Assembly (NCBI RefSeq): GCF_000188695.1 | Contig: NW_004754914.1 | Span: 1,008,048-1,059,546 of the forward strand | Source of the DNA: Salpingoeca rosetta | Lineage: Eukaryota; Opisthokonta; Choanoflagellata; Craspedida; Salpingoecidae | DNA: 51,499 nucleotides | Direction: 5' to 3' | Part shown: positions 30,731 through 42,869 of the stretch, piece by piece | Numbering within the stretch: position 1 is the stretch's first letter | Layout of the letters: each line of letters begins with the position of its first letter | Made by a program: the position numbers and the translations under genes | Notes under the pieces: generated by a model | The model's input: only the letters and a program-made list of their open reading frames with translations | Databases searched by the model: none | Told to the model about the DNA's origin: nothing

Positions 30731-31180
30731 GCGAAAACGTGAATGATTGTCTCAACCCCACTTTCTTCCGTCCACGTTGTCCGCGCTGCCGTCCTGCAAC
30801 TCCTCACAGCGGACAGTTTGAAGGATTTGTACACGCTCAACTTCACGGACTTCCCGTCCAAGTTTGTCTCATACTTCCTCGGCCTCTTCCCTGTCTTCAC
30901 GCTCAGGTCGGGTGATGTGCGCGTGCGTGCGCGCCTGCACATGCGTGCGCGTGTGTGTCAGCATGCCTGCTGGTCACAGCCCATTCCACATTCTACACGC
31001 CACCTCCCTTTCGCTCACACGCAAACACACACACGCACACACATATACACGTGTTCTCTGCGCTTGTGTGCTTGCAGTGCGAATTTCCCGATTATCGCCA
31101 TTACGCTGCGCAACAACCTGCGACATCTCTTTGAGCCCCCAGACAGGCCCTTCCCAGCATGGGTCACACGGGTGCGTATG

Positions 31181-31226
<46 letters not shown>

Positions 31227-31406
31227 GTGTGGATGCGTATGTTGTGTGTGTGTGTGTGTGTGTGGATGCGTATGTTGTGTGTGTGTGTGTGTGTTTCCTT
31301 TTCTTTTGTTCGGCTTGTGCATGTCTGCGAACGGACTTATTTATTCCCCATCCACCTTCAACCATACATGCTTGCTCACCAACACCGCCCCCCTTCCTTT
31401 CCACTT

Positions 31407-31495
<89 letters not shown>

Positions 31496-31862
31496 ACGCG
31501 TGTTGCTGCAACGCCAGTTTGTGCTGCCTATTGCTGCAATTGGCCCGCCAATCCTGGTCGGCTACTTCACGGAGGACGTCGGCTTCCTCGTCTCATTCAC
31601 CGGGTACGCCAGCAGCACCCGTGCGGGCGGGCGGGGTGTTGGGGTGATGGGTGTGATGGTGGGTTGGTGATGGTGGGTTGGTGACTGTTGGGGTGTGAGC
31701 ACTCGGAGATGGATGTTGCGCTGTGGGAGCATTCGTATTCTTCTTTAGCCCTCTCTCTTACCCTTGCTCCCACTCCTCCTCTTACCCTTGCTCCTACTTC
31801 ACACACAATCCGCACTCACACACACACCATCACACACACACACACCCTCTCTCACACACACA

Positions 31863-31897
<35 letters not shown>

Positions 31898-32343
31898 TCA
31901 CTCACTCACTCATTCTCTGCTGCACGCTGTTGCTTGGTTGATGTCAGGTCATATGCTGGTGTCGGCATTCAATACGTCATCCCGGCCCTGCTGTGCTACT
32001 TTGCCCGCCAAAAGGCCAGGCGCGTCTTTGAGACATACGACAATCCTCACGCGTAAGACTCCCCGTGGTGCCGTGAGTGTGTGTAGCTTGCATGTGTGCC
32101 TCACTACCTGTCTCGTGTTTTGGTCATATTGAGACAAACACACGCATCAACGCGCTCTCGTGTGCATCCTCGCATGCTCTTACACATGCATATTCACCTT
32201 CACCCTCACATGTACTCCCACACGCACCCTCGCACCATGCCAGGTCTTTCTTCTCACACAAGGGCTGGATTTTGTTCGTGGTTGTGTGGTCTGTGGTGTG
32301 CATTGGGGTGGTCACGTTCAACCACATTTACACAAGGTCATGA
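27680..32343 (+). CDS. TMEM104: TMEM104 homologue, amino-acid-transporter-like membrane protein
   Basis: Fifteen in-phase exons: 27680-27724, 27962-28049, 28323-28441, 28634-28658, 28826-28875, 29220-29350, 29503-29614, 29825-29968, 30184-30296, 30497-30621, 30810-30906, 31078-31171, 31518-31603, 31948-32052, 32244-32343; 477 aa (human protein about 496). Diagnostic blocks are YVFNLIVGAGALAMPKAF at the first membrane segment, NPFEIT before segment 3, IYLYGDL, SFMCHHSLPSLLTPI, LYTLNF, NFPIIAITLRNN and the IQYVIPAL segment near the C-terminus. The family belongs to the amino acid/polyamine/organocation transporter-like group; its substrate is unknown. Exon 7 encodes a His-rich loop (about 153-178) with NLS and NHT sequons and a Cys near each end. 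Exon 4 is only 25 nt. The promoter and exons 1-2 are duplicated just upstream. Confidence 0.96.
29984..30080. repeat. (GTTT)n tetranucleotide in TMEM104 intron 8
   Basis: About 23 TTTG units with a single variant (TTTA) near the start lie just after the donor of exon 8. Confidence 0.93.
31181..31290. repeat. (TG)n half of a TG/CA pair in TMEM104 intron 12
   Basis: Three TG runs separated by GGATGCGTATGT occupy the 5' part of intron 12 (31172-31517). The 3' part of the same intron is (CA)n at 31409-31495, which is perfectly complementary. Confidence 0.9.
31409..31495. repeat. (CA)n half of a TG/CA pair in TMEM104 intron 12
   Basis: About 40 CA units end roughly 20 nt before the exon 13 acceptor. 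In the transcript they could pair with the UG tract at the other end of the intron. Confidence 0.9.
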
Positions 32344-32888
32344 CACACATACAGGCACGCACTGTAAAGTGTGCCCAACCTAGCATTGTGCATTGTTGTT
32401 CTTTGATTCGGCGTTGTAGTTGGTGTTCTCCTCCTTGTGGTCCTTGCTTGCCTGGTTTGCTTTGTACTCTTTTTTGTGCGTTTGCTGTGCTGTATGCTTG
32501 CTCTGAGCTTTCCTTCTTCGTCTTCGTCTTCTTGTTTTTCTTCTTCTTCTTTGCTCTTGTTCCTGCCACGCATGGAACACGCTGTGGAGTCAGCAAGCAA
32601 ACAGCAACAAGGGCCAAGCAAGCAACAGAGCGAGACACACGCACACACACTCACACACACACTCACACACTCACTCACTCACGCTCACTCATTCACGCAC
32701 ACCCAAAAAGGTTTGGCAATTGGTGAATGATTTGGGGTAATTTTCGTTGTTTTGGTTGCCAACCACCGCCAACGCCAACAACAACAAGCAGCAAGCAGCA
32801 GCGAGCACACCCACCTTCCTTCTTCTGCCGCCACCACCTCCACCCGCTTCCCACCTTCACGCACGCACACACACACGAAACAGACAAG
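32344..32888. other. Tandem intergenic region, TMEM104 3' end to SPAG6 5' end
   Basis: This 545-bp spacer holds a T/C-rich patch (32500-32560), a CA/CACT tract (32640-32700) and a CAACAACAAC-like patch (32770-32800) just upstream of the SPAG6 ATG. I see no gene. SPAG6 regulatory sequence is expected here. Confidence 0.75.
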
Positions 32889-34386
32889 ATGACGTCCCGT
32901 CAGATCTTGCAAGGTGTGTGTGTGTGTGTGTGTGTCTTTGTGCATTCCAGATAGGCGACGTGTCGTTGTGTGTGTGTGTGTGTGTGTTCAAAGTCCCAAA
33001 CTCACAAAGCTTCTCACTCCCGCACCCACACACACACTCACACTCACTCACTCACACACACACACAACACGTGTTGGCATTTGCAGTGTTTGAGAACTAC
33101 CAAAAGGCACGCGCGTCCTTCGTGCAGACGGTGGCAGATCTGTCATCCCGGCCACAAAATGTCGAAGCCCTTCGCGAGGCCGGTACGTGCGTGCACACAC
33201 ACACAGACATGCATCATGCCTGCGCCCATGACGCCGACACGAACATATCGTTTGTTTCACCATTATGTGCCGCACTCCACTCTTATCTTCCCTCCATCCT
33301 TCTCACACACAACACCACCCTCGCAGGTGTGATGGCGTTGCTCAGACCCCTCCTGATTGACACAGTGCCCACAATTCAACAGGTGGGTGGGCTTGCTTGT
33401 GACCACTGTTGATCATGTGCTGCGGAATGTGTTGTAATCACTTGCTTCTCGTGTGCAACCAACGGTGCTTGCCTGTCATCGACTGGCTGCAAGCAGCCAT
33501 GGTTGCGAGAATGAGCTGCATTCTGCATGGCATTGCTGTTCCTTTGCGCGGTTGCTTCGCACACACATGCTGTTTGTTCTGCTGTCAACAGCGAGTGTCA
33601 CCGCTGTACGTTCCACGTTCATTTACGTCGTCCACCTGGCGCATCCTCACCCTCACATGCACTCGTTCCACCTCATGCGGGATACCTGTGTGTGGTTGTA
33701 CTCTCTGCAGACGGCTGCCCTTGCGCTTGGCCGCCTTGCCAACCACAGCGACGAGCTGGCTGCTGCCGTTGTCCACGATGACATCCTTCCCCAGCTCGTG
33801 TACAGCCTCGCTGAGCAGAACAGGTTCTACAAGAAGGCCGCAGCCTTTGTCCTGCGCACCGTCGCCAAACACAGCCCTGAGCTAGCAATGGTGGGTTGCG
33901 ACCACGGCTGCACAATGTATGGCGCTCCTGCTTGCAATACGCATTGTTTGCACCGTTGTCCTTTTCTCCATTCTCATACATCACATGGCACACACACACA
34001 CACACATCACATGGCACACACACACACACTCACTCACACCACTTCCAACCTCGACCATTTGCTGCAGGCTGTTGTTGACAGCGGGGCTGTGAGTGCGCTG
34101 GTGACGTGCTTGGACGAGTTTGACCCCGGTGTGAAGGAGGCCGCAGCATGGGCCCTCGGTTACATTGCCAGGCACAACGCTGGTGCGATGACATGGGAAT
34201 GTGTGTGTATGTGTGTGTGGTGTGTATGTATGTATGTATGTGTGTGTGTGTGTGTGTGGTGTGTGTGTATGTGTGTGTGTATGTGTGAGAATGAGTGGGT
34301 GTGTGTATGTGTATGTGTGTGTGGTGTGTATGTATGTATGTATGTATGTGTGTGTGTGTGGTGTGTGTGTATGTGTGAGAATGAGT

Positions 34387-34419
<33 letters not shown>

Positions 34420-34992
34420 TGTGTGGCTTTGTTGCTCCCTGTATTTCTCGCTTCACCCCTCACACACACACACACCCTTCTCCTTGAACTCACCTTCGTG
34501 TTCCCCTTCAACTTCTCTGCTCCGCTGTGTGTGTGTGTGTGTGTGTGTTTGCACAGAGCTTGCACAGGCAGTTGTGGATGCTGGTGCCGTGCCGCTGCTT
34601 ATCCTCTGCATCCAGGTTTGTGGAGAGAGAACATGGACACATGTGCATGTGCAGTTTGACATTGATGTGTTGCGCCACTATCTGCCATTCTTGCATGGCT
34701 CTAACAATCCCTCACATACGTCCCCGCACCAACCCACAACCACCCATTACCACGTCGACCACCAACTATCACTTTCCCCCCTTTCCCCCACCCCCACCTC
34801 CCGCAGGAGCCCGAGATGACGCTGAAGCGGATATCTGCCTCTGCGCTGTCGGACATTGCCAAGCACACGCCCGAGCTTGCGCAGACGGTTGTTGACGGCG
34901 GCGCGATTGCCTATCTGAGCCAACTCCTCGAGGTGCAGGACGCAAAGCTCAAGCGCCAGGTCTTCTCCGCCCTCAGCCAGGTCTGTGATGTG

Positions 34993-35030
<38 letters not shown>

Positions 35031-35071
35031 ATGTGTTGGGTGTCCGCATGTGTTTGGTCTGTGATGTGTTT

Positions 35072-35139
<68 letters not shown>

Positions 35140-36788
35140 GCGTGCACATGTGTGTGTGTGTGTGTGTTGCATTGCCCTTGTGTGCGCATTGGTTTGTGGT
35201 GACATACGCTCAAATCGCACTGTCCCACATCGTACCACGCATCCCAACTACACTCGCCTGTTTTGCAGATTGCCAAGCACACGGTTGACCTTGCTGAGCT
35301 CGTGGTCGAGGCCTACATCTTCCCTGCCGTCCTCCCCTCCCTCAAAGGTCCGCACATGGCTTCATGTTTGGAGACACAGTATGTGTGCGTGTACGTGTTT
35401 TGTGTTTTGTTTTTGTGTTTGTCTGTATCTGCGCGCGTGCGTGTGAGTGTCCGTCTGTTTGTCGATGCAGGTGTCAGCGTGTGCCACACGTTGAGACCTA
35501 ACCTGCGGTGGCCCTCCCTCCCTCCCTCGTGTCCTTACGCCATCTCACACCTTGTTCTCGCACAACACACAAACACACACACACACACCATCTACCCAGA
35601 TCCCGACGAGTATGTGCGCAAGAACGTGGCCATGCTGATCAGGGAGGTCGCCAAGCACTCGTCGGAGCTTGCGCAGCTCATTGTCAACTCTGGCGGTGTC
35701 ATTGCCCTCGTGGACTACGTCAACGACTCGGCCGGCAGCGGCGCAATGCCAGGCATCATGGCCCTCGGTGGGTGCATGCACGGTGGTTTGGAGAAGGGAG
35801 GGAGGCGGGGAGGGGTGGAGGCGGGGATGGTAGAGGGCGTTGGCAGTGGTGTCTCGCCGTGTTTGTGTTTGCGCTCAATGCTATGCTGATTGTTTGGAGC
35901 TCACAGCTCTCACATCCACGCACATGCACACCAAAACAACACAACACAAACTACAACACCCACGCACACTGCCAGGGTACATTTCTGCGTTCTCTGAGCG
36001 GCTTGCCATGTCCGTGGTTGTCTCGCACGGGGTGCCCGCGCTCGCCCACGCCCTGCACACAGAGGCGGAATCGCACATCCGCGCAGCAGCAGCGTGGAGC
36101 CTGGGCCAGATTGGCAGGCACACCCCCGAGCACGCCCGCCACGTTGCAGAGGCAAACGTGCTGCCTGATTTGCTTGCATGCACGATGGATCCAGCCGCGT
36201 CTGATGATCTTCGAGCAAAGGCATCGCGTGCGCTCAAGAACATTCTCCAGAAGTGCACCCACATGCCCGCCCTGCAAGGTACCACACCACAAACTATGTT
36301 GGCGTGTGTGTATGTTGTGTATCCATGTGATGTGTTGTGTTGTGTGTGTGATGTGTTGTGTTGTGTGTGTGTGATGTGTTGTGTTGTGTGTGTGATGTGG
36401 TGTGTGTGTGTGTATGTGTGTGTGTGTGGTGTGGTGTGTTTGATGCATGTGCGCGTGCGTGTGTGTCTGATGCATCCGTGTCCGACTGTCGCACGTGTGA
36501 CATACTCTCCCTCTGCTCTTCTCACAACCACGCTTGCCCCTCGTCTTTGGCGCCTTCATTGCGCGCGAACACCAGCACTGCTTGCGGATGCACCGCCGAG
36601 CGTGCTGGAGAATGTTGTGGCGCAGTTTGCCAAGATCCTGCCCTCTGATGCAAAGGCGCGCAAGCAATTTGTCACCTCTGGCGGCCTCAAGAAGGTGTTG
36701 TGGCGCTTACGCTGTGCATGCGTATGAGAGACAATTGAGGACGGCAGGGGGCGACGAGAGGGGTTTTGCATGTGTGCGTGTGCGTGTG

Positions 36789-36847
<59 letters not shown>

Positions 36848-37345
36848 TTGCGTGTGTGCGTGTGTGTGTTTGCCTTTGTGCTTCTCAATTGTGTGCGTGC
36901 TACACTGTAGCATGCCCACTTCCTTTTCCCATACTCACGTGCCCACTACACCCATGTCAGATTCAAGAGATTCAAGCGGAGGAAGGCTCTGACCTGAGCG
37001 AGGCAATCCTGACCATCAATGAGTGCTTCCCAGAGGAGATTGTTCGATATTACAGCCCAGGTAGGCGTGTGCATGTGTGTGTGTCTGTGTGTGTGTCTGT
37101 GTGTGTGTCTGTGTGTGTGTCTGTGTGTTTGTGGTTTTGCATTTTTCGTCGTCCTCCGTGTGGAGACAGTTGTGTGCTCTCTCTGTACAGCCTGTGCGCT
37201 CCACTGCTGTCTGAGCACCACACTCAAAGCATCCCTCCACATGTTCGCCTTGCCCTTCTGCTGTCATTCCTGCTCAGGGTACTCGGAGACCTTGCTCCAA
37301 CGCCTTGATTCCCACACGCCCGGCTCTGCCAAGACCGCATCATAA
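32889..37345 (+). CDS. SPAG6: SPAG6/PF16, armadillo protein of the axonemal central apparatus
   Basis: Thirteen in-phase exons: 32889-32913, 33087-33182, 33327-33382, 33711-33890, 34068-34182, 34557-34615, 34807-34980, 35269-35347, 35600-35767, 35976-36278, 36576-36694, 36961-37060, 37278-37345; 513 aa, against 509 in human. It is strongly conserved: VFENYQKAR near the start, TAALALGRLAN, RFYKKAAAFVLR, EAAAWALGYIARHNAE, SALSDIAKHTPELAQTVVD, LGQIGRHTPEHAR, FVTSGGLKK and the C-terminal PEEIVRYYSPGYS. About eight armadillo repeats span residues 40-420. In Chlamydomonas PF16 and mammals the protein stabilises the C1 central-pair microtubule and is needed for flagellar beating. Its presence shows that the organism builds a motile 9+2 flagellum. 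Several introns have a TG-rich 5' half. Confidence 0.98.
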
Positions 37346-37646
37346 TGATGTGCCCTTGCGAGTTGCCTCTTTGTTCGTTGTTCGTGCTTGCGTTGGTTGT
37401 TGTGCATGCTGCGAGTTGCTGTTGCTGTTGCGCCTGTGCATGGTGTTGCAGCGAGTGTGTTGTGTTGTGACATGTGACGTCGTGTCAACATGAGAGACGC
37501 GTGAGAGCTGCCACCGTCGTCCGTCCGTCCGTTCAGTTCATCATCATTCTGGCTTCCCCACACCCGACACCATAAAATGAACATTGCCCATATCCGTTCG
37601 TTGTTGTTGTTGGAATGTGCTGTTGTGCTGGTGCACTGCCAACGAC

Positions 37647-37717
<71 letters not shown>

Positions 37718-37738
37718 CTTCGCCTTGTGACGACGACT
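37346..37738. other. Intergenic region before EFA6 with (AC)n next to the start codon
   Basis: This 393-bp spacer contains (AC)~34 at 37648-37716, ending 22 bp before the EFA6 ATG. The array is thus in the presumed 5' UTR or core promoter. The rest is non-repetitive and without a recognised gene. Confidence 0.75.
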
Positions 37739-40700
37739 ATGAGTCGACGGCAAGAGGCTGGGGTGAGCCCAGAGGAGCGCAGACGCGCACGAGAGACAGC
37801 ACACAGCATGTATGAGGGCAGGGGTATCAACAAGGACGAAATTGCGCGCGTCATCGGAGCCGAGTACGTTCGTGGAGGAAGGATCGTGCTCATTCCGTTG
37901 TGCGCCTGTTGCACCACAAACGCATGTCTATTCCCACGCCACCCTCTCACACACTCACTCACTCTCTCACGCACATACACTCACACACTCACTCACACAC
38001 GCACAACACCAGGTCCAAGTATGAACGCTTGGTATGCATGTACTACCTGCAGCTGTTTGATTTCAAGGCACAGGACATTGTGTCGGCGATCAGGCGCTTC
38101 CTGTCTCACTTTGCCCTCAACGCAGAGGCACAGGAGATCGACCGCATCATGTACAGTAAGTCCGTGTCCCACATGCGTCTACGCGAGGATCATCACGCAT
38201 GTGCATGCGGAGGTGACACAATTTGATGTTGTCACGCAACCACCTTTATCGGCGTCATCACTGCCAGTGACCCGTCAACGTGCTACTTGCTTGTTGCTGA
38301 GCTAACGGCACCTCTCTCCATGATTATCCGACAGGCTTTGCAGAGCGGTACTGTGAGCAAAACCCAACAGAATACAGTGTGGATGCCATCCACGCCCTGG
38401 CCATGGCCATCCTCCTCCTCAACACAGACTTGCACACGCCAGTAAGCAACAATGAGACATGGAGTGCGAGAGAGAGAGAGAGAACATGTGCGCGGGTGTG
38501 AGGGAGGGAAAGAGAGAGTGTGCGTGTGTGTGGGGGGGCGTGTTTGTGGTGCACAGAGTGACTGTTGCTCTCTCTCTCTCTCTCTCCCTCCCTCCCTCTC
38601 GCCCGGCGACTCGCACCGTGGTACGTGACTGGACGGCGCCCCATCTTGCTCGACGCCACTGCAACCTCACGAGCACTTGGTGTATGCTTGTTGCATCTTC
38701 CAGAACAATACCCGTCGCATGCGTCAAGATCAGTTCATCTACAACCTGGCTGCCCTGAATGACGGCGCGGACTTTCCCCGCCAACTTCTCCAAGTATGTT
38801 TTGACACACACACATCCACACACACACACACATATCCACACACACACACACACTCACTCACTCACTCACACACACACACACACACTCACTCACTCACCCA
38901 CGCACTCACACACTCACTCACTCACCCACGCACTCACACACTCACTCACACACACTCACTCACTCACTCACCCACGCACTCACCCACTCGCACACACTCA
39001 CACACACGCGCGCACACACACACACACAAACTCATTGCTCGATAATTGTGGTGCTGATTGCGTGTCAGGACATTTACAACAGCATCAAGGCTGAGCAGCT
39101 GGTGCCTGTGGCGACACACGACAAGACAGCCGCATCACATGGCGCTCAACAGGACAACGCAGGCAGACCTTCCTTCTCCGTTGTAAGTGATACATGTGTA
39201 TCATATGCTTCCACACACCTCCAATCGCTCTGCAATGGTACATCTGCGCGTGCCAGTCTCGCCAATGGCATACTCATTTACCCTACCCGCGCCCTCCTCT
39301 CATCCGCCGCCGCTACCCGACGACGGCACAGCTGCGGGGACGGCCTTCGCGTGTCCTCGATGCATTCTTTCTTGGCGAACCCATCGAGCCTCCGACGCTC
39401 GAAGAAATCATCCAACAGTAGGAAACAATTGCCATCGCTTCTGCGCTCACACACGCACACACACTCTCTCACTCACTCACTCACTCACTCACTCACTCAC
39501 TCACACACACACACGCACTCACGCACATGCACTCACTCACTCACGCACTCACTCACTCACTCACGCACTCACACACGTCCTCATACCAACGCATTACACC
39601 ATGGCAGGAAAGACACCTTTGATGCCTTTCAAGCACGGACCTCCTTTCGCCACCGCGCCTGGAGGACGCTGCATGCTGCCATCTGTGGGCGGTACTTGAT
39701 CTTCCACAAGTCATCCTTCCAGGTTCATACAGATCATGAACACATGCACACTCATGCAACTGCGCGACTCATGACACACATGCTTGTTCTCTCACTGCTA
39801 AGTGTGTTTCGATCTGCCATCGCTTCACTTTCCACTGCATGTTCACACACATACACACACTCTCTCGGTCGCTCGCTCGCATGTTCGCCGGCGTTGTGTC
39901 CGTGGTTTTGTTTTTCCCTTGACGCGTCTGCAGCCGCGATCCATTCAAGACTACGGGCACAATGTCTATGATGTTGTGCTGTTGTACCACGCGTTCTGCA
40001 GGTAAGACCACCTGCGGTTTCGTGTTCCCCTGCTGTCTTGTGCTTTGCCACATGAACACGCCCGCATACCTTGGTGCATTCACGCGCAGCATCACCAACC
40101 TTGGGCGTACAGGCGGGCGCTGGAGTACACCAAGCGTGACCACGTGTTCGAATTGACGACAGCGACGGGCCGGCGCATGCTCTTCACCGTTCCGTGCGTT
40201 TCAACCAACGCCGTGTCCTGAACTCGATGAAACACCGCAACACACCAATGCTCAACAAAGGCAGCAAGGGTTGAAAAGAGTTTGATTGCTGCTCATCAGC
40301 TCCCCTTGGTGTGGGCGTTCTTGTTGTATTTGTCGTTGTTGGTCTTGCTCTTGTTGTGCTTGCTCTTGCTCTCGCTCTCCGTGTGTAGGACAAGTGGCAG
40401 CATGGACAACTGGATTACGCGCATCAACACCATTGCCGCTACTTCCTCGGCTCCGCCACTGCCGGCACCGGCAACATCACAGCGTGGGTTCCAGGTGAGC
40501 ATGTATGGCTCCGTCTGTCTGTCTGTCTGTGGCGGTGTTGCTGCACACGAGAGTTTGATCGTTTTCTTTCTGCTCCTTTCCTTTGTCTGTGTGTTTGTCT
40601 TTGCCAGTGCTTGCGTCTGGGTGTTCATCAGTTTTGGGTGTCCCTCTCTTGTCCCTTGTGCCCTTCCATCACATTCCTTGCATCGCCTGCCCCTTTAATT

Positions 40701-41639
40701 TCCTCCGCCGCCAACAGCGACCGGTTCTGCCAATGTCGAGGTCATCGGAGACGCTCGAAGAACAAGTCGCGCGCTACCGTGCGCAACTCCGGCAACTCCG
40801 CGATCAGCTCAGGTGCGAGGACAAGGGCCGTGAACATCTGCCGTACGACTTTGCTGTTTGGGGCGCCTGTTGCCTCCACATGAATTGTGTTTGGGCCTGG
40901 GTTCGAGGCAGGTTGTGGCCACCGCCATCTTCGCCCTCTTCTCACTGCGCAATGTCTTGTCCACAGTGTCCACCAATCCGAGGAACGCGCTGCCAAATCA
41001 CAAGGCAAACGATCTTGGCAGGTGTGCAGATTGGGGTCTGAATTGTGTGGAAGAGTGAGTGCACCCATCACGTGGTTTGGTTGTTTGCATGCAAATGTAT
41101 CATATGTTGGCTCGTGGTTTTGCTGATCCGCCCCGCCCCTTTCTTCTGTGAACAGCAATGGGAAACAAAGCAGGAATATCTCGAGTTTGAATTGCAGCGC
41201 GTCGCCACTTACTTCGACATTCTCAACGCAATGCACAAGACATCCGATGCCCTCACGCTCCGCCGTCTCCGATCGTCAGTTCACTTACGCGTGTGCTCGT
41301 GTGGGTTGAGTTTCTCGCCATCCGCTTGTTTTGCTTGCATTCCCTTCAAGCGTGCAACTTTGTGCGGTTCCTGGGCTGACAATGATGCGATGCTTTCCTG
41401 TGTTGCTTTGCTCATAACCACAGGCAAGACGAGACCACGATATCCGTCAGCTCACCGCGGAGACTCAGGGTGAGACTCGCTGCATGCCATGCATGAGCAT
41501 CTGGGCCTGATCTGCTTATATTTGATGCGCACACACACACAACCGTCTCACTGATTGTGCGCCGCCAACGACTGTACACCACCAGGACCGATATCTCGTC
41601 ATGCCGCAACACTCCAGGCCTCAAGTATCTTGGGTCTGA
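37739..41639 (+). CDS. PSD: EFA6/PSD-type Arf6 exchange factor (Sec7, PH, coiled coil)
   Basis: Fifteen in-phase exons: 37739-37863, 38013-38155, 38335-38441, 38704-38793, 39069-39182, 39257-39417, 39608-39722, 39934-40001, 40113-40193, 40389-40494, 40718-40812, 40967-41021, 41156-41274, 41424-41469, 41586-41639; 492 aa. The Sec7 domain (about 10-190) has the glutamic finger Glu80 in AEAQEIDR and the Arf-binding motif AMAILLLNTDLH, so exchange activity looks intact. The PH domain (about 245-365) ends with the family's WITRINTIAA helix, followed by the EFA6-specific coiled coil (EEQVARYRAQLRQLRDQL, then YLEFELQRVATYF). EFA6 proteins load GTP onto Arf6 at the plasma membrane and shape cortical actin. 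Unlike most animal EFA6 there is almost no N-terminal extension. The last exon is uncertain: reading through the final donor would stop at 41488 instead. Confidence 0.93.
38812..39030. repeat. (CA)n/(CACT)n compound array in EFA6 intron 4
   Basis: Alternating CA and CACT blocks fill most of the intron between exons 4 and 5 (38794-39068). A similar block is at 39459-39577 in intron 6. Confidence 0.9.
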
Positions 41640-42869
41640 ACCATCACGAACCGTCCGTTGGTGTTGGTATATTCACGTGGTGTGCCCCTGTTTTCCCCGT
41701 GTACGTGATTGCTGCTTCTCTCTAGTTCCTTTTTTCTTTCTCAGGGGTTGTGGGTACTGAACCACAGACAGATAAGCATGCGGTTGTTTTCTTCTCGGGG
41801 GGGGGGGGGGTTCGTCTTGTTGTTCTTGTTCTTTGTAATGCAACTTCAAGTGAGACGCGACTCGGAAAGAGGGACCCAGGCAAATCCAAACGTGCACACC
41901 CTGCCCTCGCTTCTGTGCCAGCTGATATGCAGTGCGTTGCTGGAGCATAGCATGACACTGAACAACAGCAGCCGTGGCGAGAGTCCTGTGTCCCTGAAGC
42001 CCGCAGCGAATAAAGGGTGACAATCCACACATGAACAAATTGACGGTGAGCTGCGCAAGGAAGCAGTGACTCAGTTGCGTCGCGGCGTGATGTGACTGAA
42101 CCTGAGCACTCTGCGCCCACCAGAGAACGTTCAGCTGACGAAAAACAAAAATGCTTATCATCACATCAGTTGTGTGAGTTATGAACATAGCGGCGGCCCT
42201 GACCCAATGGTGTTGGCGCGACTTCTTGTCATACGAACAAAACATCATTCCGTGGACTTGCGCGTGACTTGCGCGTGACTCCTCATACGCCCCTAACTCA
42301 CGTTGTGTCGAACAAAATTCGTTGGCAACGATTACGCGCGTATTGTGTTTTGGGTCGTGTAACGTCGCCACATCGAGTGGCCAACAGAATAAGTGAAATA
42401 AAGAGGCAGAATAAGGACCGAATGACCAGGTTAAGGAAAGCATGCACAGACAAGTGCTGTAACAATGGCATCAGTGATAAAAGAGATAGAAAGGTGCGAA
42501 CGACCTGTCATGCAGCATGGCGCAAGGGACAGTACAAAACAGTACACACCCAATGCGGCAACGTAAGAACGTTCGTTCGCCAAAGGCAAGACTGCTCCAC
42601 AACAAGGCAATACACAAGAGAAGCAAGCAACAAAGTGACAATGTACACAAGCCACAAGTCATGATGATGATGATGGTCAGTGAAGATACATAGAAGTTAA
42701 CCATGTCACTCAAAACAAGCAGGCGTGGATCACTTCACTACTTCAGCATGCCGTGAACGCAGATGCGCAGTCGAAACAACAACAGGGATCGCTTCACCCA
42801 GTAACAAGTGTCCTCCGACGGGGGCGAGAAGACAACATACCAACACCACACGTCCATCACACGTGCAAC
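41640..42869. other. Convergent intergenic region between EFA6 and the bZIP gene
   Basis: This 1230-bp stretch has little microsatellite content. It contains a G homopolymer (about 13) near 41799-41811 and AATAAA at 42009-42014 and 42397-42402 on plus; either could serve EFA6 polyadenylation. A 256-codon minus frame crosses it but does not look like protein. Confidence 0.65.

Noticed and set aside
41673..42443. 256-codon minus-strand frame between EFA6 and bZIP
   Set aside because: It has no recognisable motif, overlaps the EFA6 3' region, includes homopolymer-derived Pro runs, and lacks codon periodicity visible by eye.
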